This document shows positions 11,003-24,700 of a DNA stretch of 64,000 nucleotides, piece by piece. Location of the stretch: contig NC_030854.1 in assembly GCF_000208745.1 (NCBI RefSeq), positions 38,904,111-38,968,110 of the forward strand, in the 5' to 3' direction. Made by a program: the position numbers and the translations under genes. Source of the stretch: Theobroma cacao (lineage: Eukaryota; Streptophyta; Magnoliopsida; Malvales; Malvaceae). The notes beneath the pieces were generated by a model. The model worked only from the letters and a program-made list of their open reading frames with translations. It was not told where the DNA came from and searched no databases. Every line of letters starts with the position of its first letter. Position 1 is the stretch's first letter.

Positions 11003-11848
11003 GGCTGAAAAATTGTGCTTGATCATGATTAGGAAGACTAATATGTAGTGGAGTAATGGAGTAATATCACAAAATTTTGGCCTTATTGGAAGGGCATTTC
11101 ACACCTGTTCTGTTAGTGGAAATGATAGTGGTAACCATAGATAAATGATAAAACAAAAGTCAATCTAACATTTCTGGTAATGGGGTGAGGTTTACAGTTT
11201 TATAATGTTTGCATTATGTTCAACAACTAAGTGCATCTGCTAGCATACAGTGGAAGCAATAGCATTGTAATTGCTGGATGACAATTAGAATGTCAAAGCC
11301 TAAGGTCATTATTGCAGGTAATCAGTTTCTTTTTCCATAATACTACCATTTATCTTTTAAACAAAAGGAAAATGATGAAATATACCCTGTGCTTTTGTAT
11401 TGAAAAGGTGGTCTTCATGACTGTGATGGGTTACCCATTAAGGCAAAGTCCAAGAAATTGGGTTCCTAAACTGATTTTATAGCCCCAACTTATGGTCCAA
11501 GATGGTTAGATGATAATGGATTACAAACTGAAATTGGGCTCGTCCGACAGAGATGAAGGAGTGGTCACCACTCCAAGTCCAAGTGGATAAGTGAGCAACA
11601 AAATGAAAACAATTTCTTATTTCTCCACCACGTACATGAACACCATCCCATCATTTTCAGTGACACTGCCACAAATTTTTCCTTCCACATAAACAATTTC
11701 TGACGAGGACCAAAAGTTCAAGCTTCAAAATCTTTAATGGATAGCTAGTTTAATTAACATGAAGGGTGATATGGTCCAGAAGGAAACCAATATCCTAAAA
11801 AGAACTCATTAACCGCCACTCAAAACGGGAAAAAAATTCAGTTAAGCC
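11003..11848. other. Divergent intergenic region between the small-peptide gene and SOQ1
   Basis: About 0.85 kb shared upstream DNA of two divergent genes. I see no coding exon. The last 100 bases before 11849 should be the SOQ1 leader. Confidence 0.5.
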
Positions 11849-14800
11849 ATGGCCATTAAACTACTGTCAACTCCAACTTCTCTATCTCACCCAACAAAGC
11901 TCTGCTTCTTCTCATCATCACCAAAACTCATCTCAAGAACAAACTTCTTGTTCCAATGGAGATCCCAGAGCAGAGTTTTCACAAGGAAAATGGTGGTGAA
12001 GGCTTGTGTAAAAGTAGAAGAAAAGAATGTGGAGGAAACTGGTAAAAAAGAATGGGGCAAGGTGTCTGCAGTGCTTTTTGACATGGATGGAGTGCTATGC
12101 AATAGTGAGAACCCTTCAAGAAAGGCAGGTGTTGATGTTTTTGCAGAAATGGGAGTTCAAGTTACAGTGGAGGACTTTGTGCCTTTCACTGGAATGGGTA
12201 AAGATTTTATCTTGATTCCTTGCTATTGGTTTAAACTTTCTTCTTTTGAGGAATGGAGATAGTTAATTTTGTGATGCTGATTAAAGAAAATAAATTTACT
12301 TGTACGGAAATTTGTTAGTATGTCAAGCTGTCAAGTTTTACCGACATGTTTCTACTTGACTGATATAACCAGGTGAAGCATACTTTTTGGGAGGTGTTGC
12401 TTCTGTTAAGGGTGTTAAAGAATTTGACCCTGAGGCAGCAAAAAAGAGATTCTTTGAGATATATCTAGATAAGGTGATTAACTCTTACTCTTTATATGCA
12501 GATTTTCAGATTTTACCAATGCCAATTTTCAGTGAACAAATTTTCTCAAACCTTGAAAGTTCTTTCCATCTTGTAGTATGCAAAACCGAATTCTGGAATA
12601 GGATTCCCAGGTGCTCTTGAGCTCATTACTCAGGTATGACGGCCAATGTGAGATCAAGATGTCACTTTAGGTGCTGCATTTTATGATCATAATGATGGAG
12701 AATTCTGTGTAACAGTGTAAAAACAAAGGCCTAAAAGTTGCTGTTGCATCCAGCGCTGATCGTGTCAAGGTAGATGCAAATTTGGCTGCTGCTGGATTAC
12801 CATTATCGATGTAAGCCAACCCAATCTAGTTGTTTGGGCGCATAAATTTGGTTGTCGATTATAGTTTTTAGCTTTGGGGCATCATTTTTTTTCTTCTTCT
12901 TACTATGTTACCCTTTTCATATCAGGTTCGATGCAATTGTGTCAGCAGATGCTTTTGAGAATCTGAAACCTGCTCCTGATATTTTCTTAGCTGCATCAAA
13001 GATCTTGGATGTTCCCCCTGATGAGGTACATATTATTCTCTCCCTTCTATCAATTACAAAGATCTTCTTTCCCTACTTATTTACCAAATGGAGTTGCTCT
13101 ACATATGACAATGGTGATAATTACTGCATTATACGTTTTTGGAAATTTTTACTCGTATTTTTCTGAAAGGGTTTTTCTCATATATGTGAAAGAGAGTATT
13201 AAAAAGCTACTGATATTGTTTGGAGAATTTTATGTAGATGCTATAATGGTATCTTGCAGAGCTTCAGTTGTTAAAACTTTTTGTTTTCTAAATGTGTCAT
13301 TGAATTTCTTCTGTTGAGGAAAATGACATCTGCCTATCGTTTCTCAGTGTATAGTTATTGAAGATGCATTGGCTGGAGTACAGGCCGCTAAAGCAGCAAA
13401 AATGAGGTAAATGATCATATATGCATATTTGATCTGATGTGCTAATGTTGTTTTTAGATTTTCTACCTAGTTGAGCAAAATGGTTTGCATACAGGATTAA
13501 TGTGTTGTATCAAAGTCATCTAATTTTCCCTTTTCCTTCTATGTTAGATCAGTCTTTCAGGTCTTGCTTGTCAATCAATAGTTTCTCTCATCATACAGAA
13601 TGGAGTAACTTTCCTATGGTAAATTCTAATCATTCTCTGCCGCATGCAGGTGCATAGCTGTGACAACTACATTGAAAGAAGACACGCTGAAAGATGCTGG
13701 TCCATCATTTATCAGAAATGATATAGGAAGTGTTTCACTTGATGATATTCTCAGTGGCAGCTCAGGTGGTTATAGTCTGTAATCCTGAGAATATGCTGCA
13801 AATTGTCATTTTGTACAATCAGTAGTGAAAACCGGTGATGCTTTTCAGCGTGCCATATTTTAAGAAAGTTCAAGATACACTCTATTGTAATGGGAATTCT
13901 ACGTAGTGGAAAATTTTCAATTCTATTGATAATGTCCATCCTTGTGCACCAACAAGCTGAGATTATCAAATTTTGATGAAATAATGGGGAAGGAGCTCAC
14001 CCTTTAAACTTAGTGGCATTGATGTATCCTTCTAGCAATTCTTTTCCTGGGTAATAACTAAGGCATGTATGTTCTGGCATATAGAGGTCTAATAAAAGCA
14101 TATCATTGCAGATGAGATGGTGCAGGATTCGCAGTTTCTGCAAGTTTCTGAACAAAATCCATCAACAGTTCTCAATGAAAAAACTTATAATGGATCAATT
14201 CCCGGTGTGGATGCTCCTAGTGATGGGGCCTTCTCTCTTGAGGGGTAAGGTGTCTCCCATATGCGTGCAAGACTTTGAACTCGGATATTCTCATAATTCT
14301 TTGTCTCTTGTCACTTATAATTTTGTAATTTTCTTCATTACCAAGTTCTTTTAGCTTGCATAAAATCCCCTTAAGTAGCTTACAATGTATTTATCCTTAT
14401 AGATGAAAATTATTTTCTTTATCATTTCTGGTTTTCTTGTCCCAAAAATCTAGATTAAGGCCTTTATTTTATAATTAGTTTACTATATTTAATATACTTA
14501 ATAATGACAAGTTTCACCCAGCAGCATGAAATTGATATCACCAAATTTCTGTTATCAATAAAGCAAAGAGAGTTAATGAAACCACCTCAGGTTGAGTTTG
14601 CAGAAATAATTTATGGACAGGTTGCAGGGTTCTAGGCGAGAAATATTGAGATATGGAAGTTTGGGCATTGCTTTATCTTGTCTCTACTTCGGCATTACAA
14701 ACTGGAAGGTATAATTGGCTTAGTTGAAAAAAGGATACTGGAAACTGCATCTTCTTGGATTTTTGTAGGCTCCCAGCATTAATTATAACCATCTGAGTGC

Positions 14801-17800
14801 CTAGGAACAGCATTGTAACCTCTTTGTTGTACTTTTCTGGTATTCTTTTCATGTTGTCATACTATGTTTTATGTGTGTGTGAAGGCTCTGATTTTATTTA
14901 CAGGCAATGCAATATGCAACCCCTAAAGCTATTCAGAATCTGTTGTTTGGAGCAAAAAGCCCATCTTTTGAGCCTAATGAAGGTAAAGTGTGTGTCATGT
15001 AACTCTTTTTTCATTGACAGTGTCATATTCTTGTGGTTGTATGGGAACATTAATTGCTATGAAGACCTTATGGATTATGCCAAAGTTATATCTTTAAGTC
15101 ATACAGATATAGTCTCAAACCAACTGCCTTTTGATTGGTTATAGGAGAATCACGTTCTGCAAGAGTTCAACAATTTGTGAACTATATATCTGATCTGGAA
15201 TCCAGGTAAGAAAGTCCTCCTTTTTCTGCTGTTAATGATCTTGCACTGTTATCGTTTATGTCATTCATTTGTTTCTGCTTCATGAAGTATCTTTTCTTTT
15301 ACTTGCTTTTCTTTAATGTTATGCTTCATTTGTTTAAATCATCTTGTTTTCCTTTGAAAGGGGAACTGCTCCTACTGTGCCAGAATTTCCTGCAAAACTT
15401 GATTGGTTGAATACAGCACCACTTCAGTTTGGAAGGGTAAATTCTTTTGCACCCATTCCAACTATAGGTTTACATGCAATGTAAGCTGTAATGAATGGTA
15501 AAGAGTTTCATGCTGAAAAGTGAAAAGGTTTAGGGAAAGAAACATCTGTAATAGTGAAAAGCCTTAATGTTTGTAAGGTCCTTCTGGGATATCAACAGGC
15601 TTAGACAATGCAAAATCTTCAATGTGGCAGATTTAATTCAATGTAAGAAATATAACTTCATTCCTATAATTTAAAACATTTTGAGCAGGATTTGAAAGGA
15701 AAAGTAGTTTTGCTGGACTTCTGGACCTATTGTTGCGTAAACTGTATGCATGTTTTACCAGATCTAGACTTCCTGGAGAAGAAATACAAAGATAAGCCTG
15801 TAAGATCCTCGCCTCTGATTATATGTAACATGTTTCTCCCTTTAAATTTCTCATGGTGTTAGCATATTTTCTTATCAACTTGTTTAATCTGGGCTGAGTT
15901 GCCATGGTTGCCTTCTAGCAAGGTTGGACAAACAACTGATTACTCAAAACTTATTGACACAAAGAGGTGCCTTGCCCACCCATAAAGCTGGGGAAGGAGG
16001 GTGGAGGGATAAGGTATTGATTTTAGTACAATTAAAGCATGCAAAACAACAACAAACTAGCACTTTTGCCCGCCATTGGGATCTTGAAAGAAAATGGAAC
16101 AAAGATAGTATATATGGGTGTATTAGAATGAAGATTGACATTATGAGATTGAATCAGCTCAGAAAGAAAAAGAAATTGCAGGTTAACAGAAGTTCTTGAA
16201 GGAGAGCTCTGTATGGGATCAGTGGAAGTTCTATGTCTTATCTACCTAAAACATTTGTGGTAAAAAGAGTGAAATCAAGAGATGGCAGGAGATACTCCAT
16301 CCATGTTGGATTCATATGTGATTGTTAAGACCCATATAAGGGTCTAAGTCAATCATTACTAACAATTTGAATTTAAGATTTTGAAGTCACGTGGTTTAAA
16401 TCTGAAAAATTATTGCATTAGTGATTTCAAGACCCAGATGTTGTAATATCTTTAACTATATTCTTGTCTGAGATTTGTATATGTATAATGTATGGATATT
16501 TGCACAGTTCACGGTTGTTGGAGTGCATTCAGCAAAGTTTGATAACGAGAAGGATTTAGAAGCCATCCGCAATGCAGTATTACGCTATGGCATCACGCAT
16601 CCTGTAAGTAGAACATTTTTGGATACTTCCATTGAGCAGAATCTTAGACTTTCTCAAAGTACTTTGCCATCATAGAACTAAATCTATTAGGTAGTTCTTT
16701 TCATGGTAAAACAAAAAGTGCTCGATACGGGATTGAAGTACCCTGCTTACTTCCTCTGAAATACTTGGCGTGACATAAACATTTGCTAGTAGACAAATAT
16801 TGTGAAATATTGTATGGATGAGACAATCTGTTATTTGTTCGGAGATTACTCTTTTTTGCTGATATCAAATCCATAATGAAGCTTACCATATGGAGACTTT
16901 TATTTAGGTTGTCAATGATGGAGATATGAATTTATGGCGAGAGTTAGGAATAAGTTCTTGGCCAACATTTGCCATTGTTGGACCCAATGGTCAGCTCCTA
17001 GCACAAATATCAGGTGAAGGGCGCCGAAAGGTAATGATCAATGACACATTTTTCTTTTCCTGCAAATATGTTATAAGTATCAGTTTTTCATTTTTCAAAC
17101 AAATGAAGTATGTTCATTATCAGCATACAATCTAAATGTGACACTTGTTCATACCCAGCATGAGGCTTGATCCTTCTTTGATGAAATAACATCTTATCAA
17201 CTAAAAATCCCAGGATTACAAATGTCAGCATTTTGGTTCTTATTATTAGAATTTACACATATCCATCGACATAAAGACTAAATCAAAGCTAGGTAATTGC
17301 ATATCTGTAATGTAGGAGAATTGAACAAGAAACGGAGCTAAAATGTTTTTTGTTTTTTTGCAAGGATCTTGATTATTTAGTGGAGGCAGCTCTTCTCTTT
17401 TATGGTAAAAAGAAGCTGTTGGACAATACACCAATTCCACTGAAGCTGGAGAAAGACAATGATCCTCGCTTGCTTACATCTCCCTTGAAGTTTCCTGGAA
17501 AGCTGGCAATAGATGTTCTTAACAACCGGCTCTTCATCTCAGATAGTAACCATAACCGCATAGTAGGTTCTCTCTCTCTCTCTCTCACTTTCTGATATGA
17601 CAAGCTAGTTGACATGCACTCAAGTTCTAGGGAAATGAAAAGTGCTTCATGAACATGCACATGGGCTTGATGTCATTTAAATTTTTTGCTTTGTTTTTCT
17701 TTTGAATGGTGGCATCTATGTCAACCTGCTTTGAAGTACCAGCAATGAACAATATCAATACATCATGATTTCAGGTGGTAACTGATCTAGATGGGAACTA

Positions 17801-20800
17801 CATTGTCCAAATTGGAAGCACAGGAGAGGATGGCTTACATGATGGCTCGTTTGATGATGCAACATTTAATCACCCTCAGGTGAGGAGTACGTTAATATCT
17901 ACAGCTACAGCCATGGACATTTCTTCTTTTTTCCATATCCTGAGGTTTTGCTGCATTGTCATTTTTAAACTTGTGACTATGTATTTCTTCAGGGCCTGGC
18001 TTACAATGCAAAGAAAAATATTCTTTACGTTGCAGATACTGAAAATCATGCTTTAAGGTGCGTGGTGACTTGCTATGATTTAACTGTTTGAAAGCCTGAC
18101 AAGGTTCTCTTTTCTGTTGTTGTAGATACTAATGTTGTTCAACAAATGTTACCGTAGGGAAATTGATTTTGTTAGTGAGACGGTGCGAACACTTGCTGGA
18201 AATGGAACAAAAGGGTCTGACTATACAGGAGGAGGAACAGGAACCTCTCAGGCAAGATTAGAAATCCTTGAGCATCAGGACCTATCTTTAACCTGCATTC
18301 ATAACTCATAGGTTACACAATCAGTGTCCTTTCTCAAGTTGGGTGCATGATATCATTTTTTATCTTATTATTTCCATAATGCTAAATTTCTCCGTGATGC
18401 ATATAAAAATACTTTTAACTTTACATAAAATCTCCTGGATTTATCTCTTTCCTTGTAATTTCAAGACTTGTATCTGTCTCCTTTCAGCTCCTCAACTCTC
18501 CCTGGGATGTCTGCTTTGACCCTGTCAATGAAAAGGTCTACATTGCAATGGCTGGCCAGCATCAAATTTGGGAGCATAACACACAAGATGGAGTTACTAA
18601 AGCATTTAGTGGTAATGGATATGAAAGGAACTTAAACGGATCAAGGTAATGCAAAAATAATGATAGTAGGAGCTATTATTAGTCCAGTTCTTCCTTTCAA
18701 GTCTTCATATTTCACAGTTTCCATCTTTTCTACGAATCTACTTACTCAAATTGGCTAGCCTATAATGCAATTTTTTTTCATATATACATACATATCCAAT
18801 ACCTTTACAATATGCTAACATACATGAATGTGTCTTTAACATTTTTCATTTTCTTTTCAATGAGGTAGCCCTACAAGCACATCTTTTGCACAACCTTCTG
18901 GACTATCATTGTCTCCTGGTAATAATTGCATTATTTTGACAGTTCTCATTCTGCTCGAACATTAGTAAAATGTTGTAGATGACCTTGGTCATTTCGAGGA
19001 ACGTTTTAATACAATGTTTCTTTCAGATCTGATGGAAGCATACATTGCTGATAGTGAGAGTAGCTCTATTCGAGCTCTTGATCTGAAAACAGGAGGATCA
19101 AGACTGCTAGCTGGTGGTGACCCAGTTTTCTCTGATAATTTGTTTCGGGTATTCTGATTTAAAAACTAGTTTGTAGTCTATTGCACAGATCAGATAAACA
19201 GTAAATAAAGAAGTCAGTAAGATTTAAAGTTTATACTCTATAGTTCATGAAATTTTGTTAAGGCCTGCCGATAGTCATTGCATATTGACCATTGCAGTTT
19301 GGAGATCATGATGGTGTAGGGTCTGATGTACTTCTTCAGCATCCCTTGGGTGTCTTATGTGCAAAGGATGGTCAGATTTACATAGCAGATAGTTATAACC
19401 ACAAGGTACATTCCAGCTTTTACTCTTTCTTTAAAGCTAATTATTTCATTCATACTAAGGTCATGCTAAGGTGAACTTCTGGTTATGTTACCACATACAA
19501 ATCATAATTCTTTCTTCCAAGATTATTGTTCATTTTTCCGTAATTAAAGAATTACAGTTGAAATCAGGTGTTAACTTATGCTAATAATTTTAGTATTTAA
19601 AACTTTACATGCCTTGTAAATGCTGCAAAAATGCTCTACATAATTGTACAATTTAAAGCTTAGGAAGAGAGTAACAGTGCTTCACTTGTTTGAGTAATAC
19701 TTATGGAACATGGAAAGCTTTCCTGGAACCAAGGCTCCGAGTTGCATTTCTGTTTAATTAAGGGCTTTCCAATTGAGGAATGCACAAATACTGGTAGGAC
19801 TTGGGTTCTCTTTGTATTGAACTGAAAACCCTGAAAGTAACATTTGGTGTGGTTCAAACATGGCAAGAATGCCCAAATTTATTACTTGATAACTGATAGG
19901 AATTGCTTCAGGCTAAGTTACTTACGCTTTCATCTTCCATTTTGGTTTTCAAATTTCCAGATCAAGAAGCTAGATCCAGCTAGTAAAAGAGTTAGCACTC
20001 TGGCAGGGACAGGCAAAGCTGGTTTCAAGGATGGAAAGGCCCTAGCTGCTCAGGTTAGAACTGCGAACATATAACTCTATTTGAAGTGGTTATGCAGTAG
20101 GGCAGTAGCAAGTAATGATTGAAATTTTCTACACACTTTTAACTGGAAATGGTCTTGCAGCTTTCGGAGCCGTCAGGGATCATTGAAGCAGAAAATGGTG
20201 ATGCTCTTTCCCATTCATATAACTTATACCACAATATATCTTTTTGGACACCTTAATTATGATGTAAATGGAACTTCATTACACATATAGGAAATTTGAA
20301 AGATGTCTTTCTTTGTTAAGGTAGTTTCCTTAATTAGTTTATCTAGTTCTAGAGTTGAGCTATTCATCCCATTGCATGATGTGTGTTCTTATCAGAGTAC
20401 ATAACATCTTTATCATATGACCTTATCAGAGTACATAACATCTTTATTATATGACCTTTATTATCTTCATCTGCTTTAAGTTGTTCAGCAAGAATCATGT
20501 ATTGAAGGTGTTTCCTCATTGATTTGTAGGAAGACTTTTTATTGCTGATACAAACAACAGTGTTATCAGATATCTAGATTTGAACAAAGCAGATGCTGAG
20601 ATTCTTACTTTAGAGCTGAAAGGAGTTCAGCCTCCTACACCAAAATCCAAATCTTTGAGACGCCTTAGGAGGCGACCATCAGCTGACACGCAGACCATTT
20701 TTGTTAATGGCGGTTCATCCAGTGAGGGGAACCTATACCTTAAAGTATCATTGCCTGAAGAATATCATTTCTCAAAGGTGTCTCTCTCTCGCCCGAAATG

Positions 20801-21784
20801 ATGCAGTCATGACCCTTCCTTTACATTTATCTTCTCTTATCTCTTCTAATTTACATTGCTTAATGTTTTGCCTCCTGATACCAATTGCAGGAAGCAAAGA
20901 GTAAATTCACTGTCGATATTGAACCTGACATTGCTGTGTCTATTGATCCCTTGGATGGAAATCTTAGTCCACAGGGATCTGCAACACTTCATTTCAGAAG
21001 ATCCATTTCTTCAGCTTTTACAGGGAGAATTAATTGCAAGGTATAATTACTTGTAGAGTTAGGTGCTTTGTTTCTCAGTACAACTTCTGTGCCGATTAAT
21101 GCTTAGACATAGGCACCAAGGGATGTTCAGTAACTGCTTGTGACTGAAAGCAAATCATATCGTGGCAACACATAGGCTGGGGGATTTTGAAATCAACCTT
21201 GTGGGGTCTTTCAATTATTTTCTGAGCATTAATGCAGTAGGGCATCCTTAAAAGTTTAGTGACCCTGTGCTCGACAGAGATTGACATCAAAGTTTACTGC
21301 TAAGCGTGCAATCAAAAGGGGTTGGTCCAGGCAGAACTCGACTCCTGTAACTGCAGGCTTTTGTTAGCTATAAGCCTATGAAAATCAAGCACAATAATTG
21401 TAGGAAAAATGCCTGATCAAAACCAGTAGAAAAGGCTCAATAGTTGTACATCAGTGCGCACGTGTGCATGTGTTCACTCATGTCCAAATGGTCTAGAGTT
21501 ATTCAATGTCCGCCCCAAGTTGTCCGAGCCTGATTTCAAGATTAGTACTGTCTTATGGACAATAACAATCTGACTTTTACCGTGTTTTGGAGCATGTAAT
21601 CAAATTGTGTCGTCCTTGGCAGGTGTACTATTGCAAAGAAGATGAGGTCTGCTTGTACCAATCACTTTTATTCGAGGTACCGTTCCAAGAGGAAGTTCCA
21701 GAGTCCAAACCTGCTGAAATCAAACTAGCATATGATGTGAAGCCCAAAGCTTCAACAAGTAGCTTGCAGCTGGCTGCTCGCTGA
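11849..21784 (+). CDS. SOQ1: SOQ1-type plastid protein: HAD phosphatase + thioredoxin-like + NHL repeats
   Basis: Twenty-eight exons: 11849-12197, 12373-12473, 12577-12633, 12716-12810, 12926-13025, 13348-13406, 13650-13765, 14112-14244, 14621-14708, 14904-14982, 15145-15205, 15361-15436, 15689-15799, 16508-16603, 16908-17030, 17365-17562, 17775-17879, 17993-18057, 18158-18251, 18488-18645, 18869-18918, 19027-19148, 19298-19405, 19961-20053, 20161-20197, 20530-20777, 20891-21040, 21623-21784. All phases close to 1077 aa. Order: Ser-rich plastid transit peptide; HAD domain with FDMDG at residues 77-81; one membrane segment near 345-363 (encoded by 14621-14708); thioredoxin-like domain with WTYCCVNC (Cys454-x-x-Cys457); NHL beta-propeller repeats ([26 protein letters not shown]); a C-terminal domain ending [14 protein letters not shown]. 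In Arabidopsis SOQ1 (At1g56500) is a thylakoid protein that prevents a slow form of photoprotective quenching. One intron uses a GC donor. Confidence 0.96.
17569..17586. repeat. TC microsatellite in SOQ1 intron 16
   Basis: A run of TC repeats just after the donor of the intron starting at 17563. Confidence 0.85.
18252..18487 (+). other. GC-AG intron in SOQ1
   Basis: The exon ends CTCAG and the intron begins GCAAGA instead of GT. It ends CTTTCAG at 18487. Joining at these sites gives [11 protein letters not shown], the sequence expected for SOQ1, and no nearby GT restores the frame so well. The rest of the donor fits the strong consensus typical of GC-AG introns. Confidence 0.85.
20388..20455. 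repeat. 34-bp direct tandem duplication in SOQ1 intron 25
   Basis: The unit beginning CTTATCAGAGTACATAACAT occupies 20388-20421 and is repeated at 20422-20455 with a single C/T difference, so it is a recent duplication. Confidence 0.9.
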
Positions 21785-24700
21785 GTCCCCTGAGACCACA
21801 AAAATCCCTCTGAAGACATTTTCAGGCGGATGAGTAAAAACAACTACATATCAGACACTTCCGAGGAAAATCTGGGGTACGAGGAAAACTCAAGGAAACT
21901 AAACATGTCTGTATCAGAAACAGATTCCACCATGTTCCAACACAAAAACCCAGGTCTCAGAAACATATAGATTCAAAAGTGCAAGACCCACCATGTTGTT
22001 TTCGACTGTTTCCAGGCCCCCATGTCTTAACTTTTAATTCCAATTATCATTTTGTTCCTGTCAAATCCATACAATTTAGCAGGCTTGATCATATAATATT
22101 ACAAATAGAGTTAGGAGTACTCCATGATGTTGTTATGATCATGGATCATCATCATCATCATTGTGTTTAAACAAAACAAGAGGATGGATTGGTGAGCAAG
22201 GCATGGCACGCACTCGTGCAAAACCTGTTATTTAATTGGTCAAGAATCATGGCGGTGTGATCAATTATTAATATGGAAACAGTATCATTCGCGTTTCTTG
22301 ATGAACAAGATGGATGATGTACCAGCAGTGACATATACCTAGCAGAATAATAATGATCCTGTTTATTATTAAATTAGATTAAAACAATCTTTATCAAGCT
22401 CTAATCACATCAGTGTGACAGGAATCACATTTGTTTGACTAATATAAACCTTTCCACACACACACACATTTTATTATTGAACTTTGACAGGGTAAACCGC
22501 ATTCGTTTCACCAAATCTAATACTTATCAGAAACATTTACTTTGTCTGTATCTTTTGAAAACTTCAAACTGCCACTGTATAATGTGACTGGGTTCATCTA
22601 ACTTACAATTTCGGATGAATTCAGACAAGAGAGATCCAATGACTTACTGTCACCATGTCGGAGGAGAGACGTGAATCTCACGTCGACCATATATGAGAGC
22701 GAAACAAATATTTAAGGGCTCACATCAATCTTCGTAAAGTTCAGTATTTTTAAAATAAATATACTTTACAAGTTAATGTAGACGGTAACAGTTGGTATCA
22801 AAACTAACCATACATCAATTAAAAAAAAGTAAGAATGAGATTAGGTATTGAAATGTTTATACTATCTTTAATTTACGAGACAGTTTTTTGTGGGATAAAA
22901 TTATGTCATACAAATTGCTTACTTGGAATGATTTGATCGGAATTCAATTGATTTCGGTTGATTTATTTGATTGAAACCGACTAATTCTCACCCATCCCCT
23001 GCAAGTACCGACAAGTTAGTTCAAGTCCGAAGGCTGATCAACCAGATAATCAGAGGTCAAAGACCCAACAGTTTAGAAATCTCCGTCCGTGATAAATAAA
23101 AACAAAGGAGTCAAAAGCTGAAAGGTTTGTGCGTCCAATTCAAGCATTCATATAAATCATCATCAAAAGCAAACCAGCAAAACTATTTTATGATATTTAT
23201 TTCGAAAACCCATGTTAGGGAGCAATGCAACAAAGTTAATAAAACCTTTGTTTTGTCCCATGGAATCACGGGTTTTCATTAATTTATTCGATTTGTTATC
23301 AAGTTTCCATCAAATTCTTGTGAGAAAAATTGTTTTTTAATTTGCTGGAGGACACTCACATGAAGCCTGATTGGTTTCCCTGTGACAAAGTAGTTAAAGA
23401 GAAAGGATAAGTGAGAATCAATTTTGGACAATTCAATTTGAATCATAATTTGGTCAATCATAGACATTGTCTTGTTTCATTAGCTTAGAGCAACTTTCTG
23501 TGTTACTATTGGTATATACTATTACTCTCTGTGATAAGAGGTGAAGAACACAAATTAGGACAATAAGATGCAATTTACTAGTACTCTGTTTTGTTCTTAT
23601 CCAACAGAATAATCTGTGATCCAGAGAAGAAAATCTAAGACAAAAGGAAGAAAACGACCCAAGTTGGATTTCTTCTTCATTTTTCTTTTTGGCCAACCCT
23701 GTTGGAAATGCTTAAGTATTACCAGATCCTTGCTGCAGAATTCATCTTCAGTCCAAGATAACTTAAAAAAAATTTGGGTTCTAAACAACTGCAGATTTAC
23801 ATGGTAAAGCAATAAGAACTTGTTGCATCTCTTTGTAAAGAAAGAGAATTATCACCAGAATCACGACAAACCTTCTGGCAGCTTTTCTTGAAGAACAGAG
23901 TCCTGAGAAAGGGTGATTGATGTACTTTGTTTTGCTTATTTAAAATGATGTGCACTGTATCAACCTGTTGTAATATAAAATTTGGGATTGACTTTTCCTT
24001 TTTGACATTGAATACTTGTCTCACACAAGGAGGCAGACCCACTCTGGCATGTCACATTGTAATGGGGCTCATCTGATTCTCTTAAAGATTTTCTCTCTTT
24101 CCAAGTTCCAACCAATTGAAAATAATCAAATTATTGGGAGCTCTGTTAAAACACTACTTAATTTTTTTTATGAACAAAAGTTGTACTTGTACTAGGATTA
24201 TAGTATATTATCGTAACACTCTCCTGCAGCATAATCTTGTCAAATTTGATATTGATATTCAACCAACATAAATGTCTTGTTGATGTTTAGTTAACATGGT
24301 GTTTTCAACTTCATTCTAGTACTGAAACCTGTAAATACTGATCTATAGCTCTGTCACCAAGTCTTGGAATGCAGTCCAAATGTATAATCAGATTTGTTTG
24401 CTCACCAACAAAGGCAGATATGGGAACAAGCAAAGAAGGGAAAACAATGTATAGGAAGTAAGGGAAGGGATTAAAAAAATGTTGTGAGTTAGCAGGCAAT
24501 GTGGAGGAAACCTGTCCACAACCCACAAAGGAAGGTGACCAATAAAGCCTTCATAAAACAACAAAACAAAGGCCAAAAAAGAGAGAGTGCCATGAAAACA
24601 ACCACATGCCCTTCTCTCTTTTCTTTTCTTATTTATTTTTTTGTCTATTTTGTGCATCACCCACTAATCATTGCTGAGAATAAAAACAAATTCCATTAGC

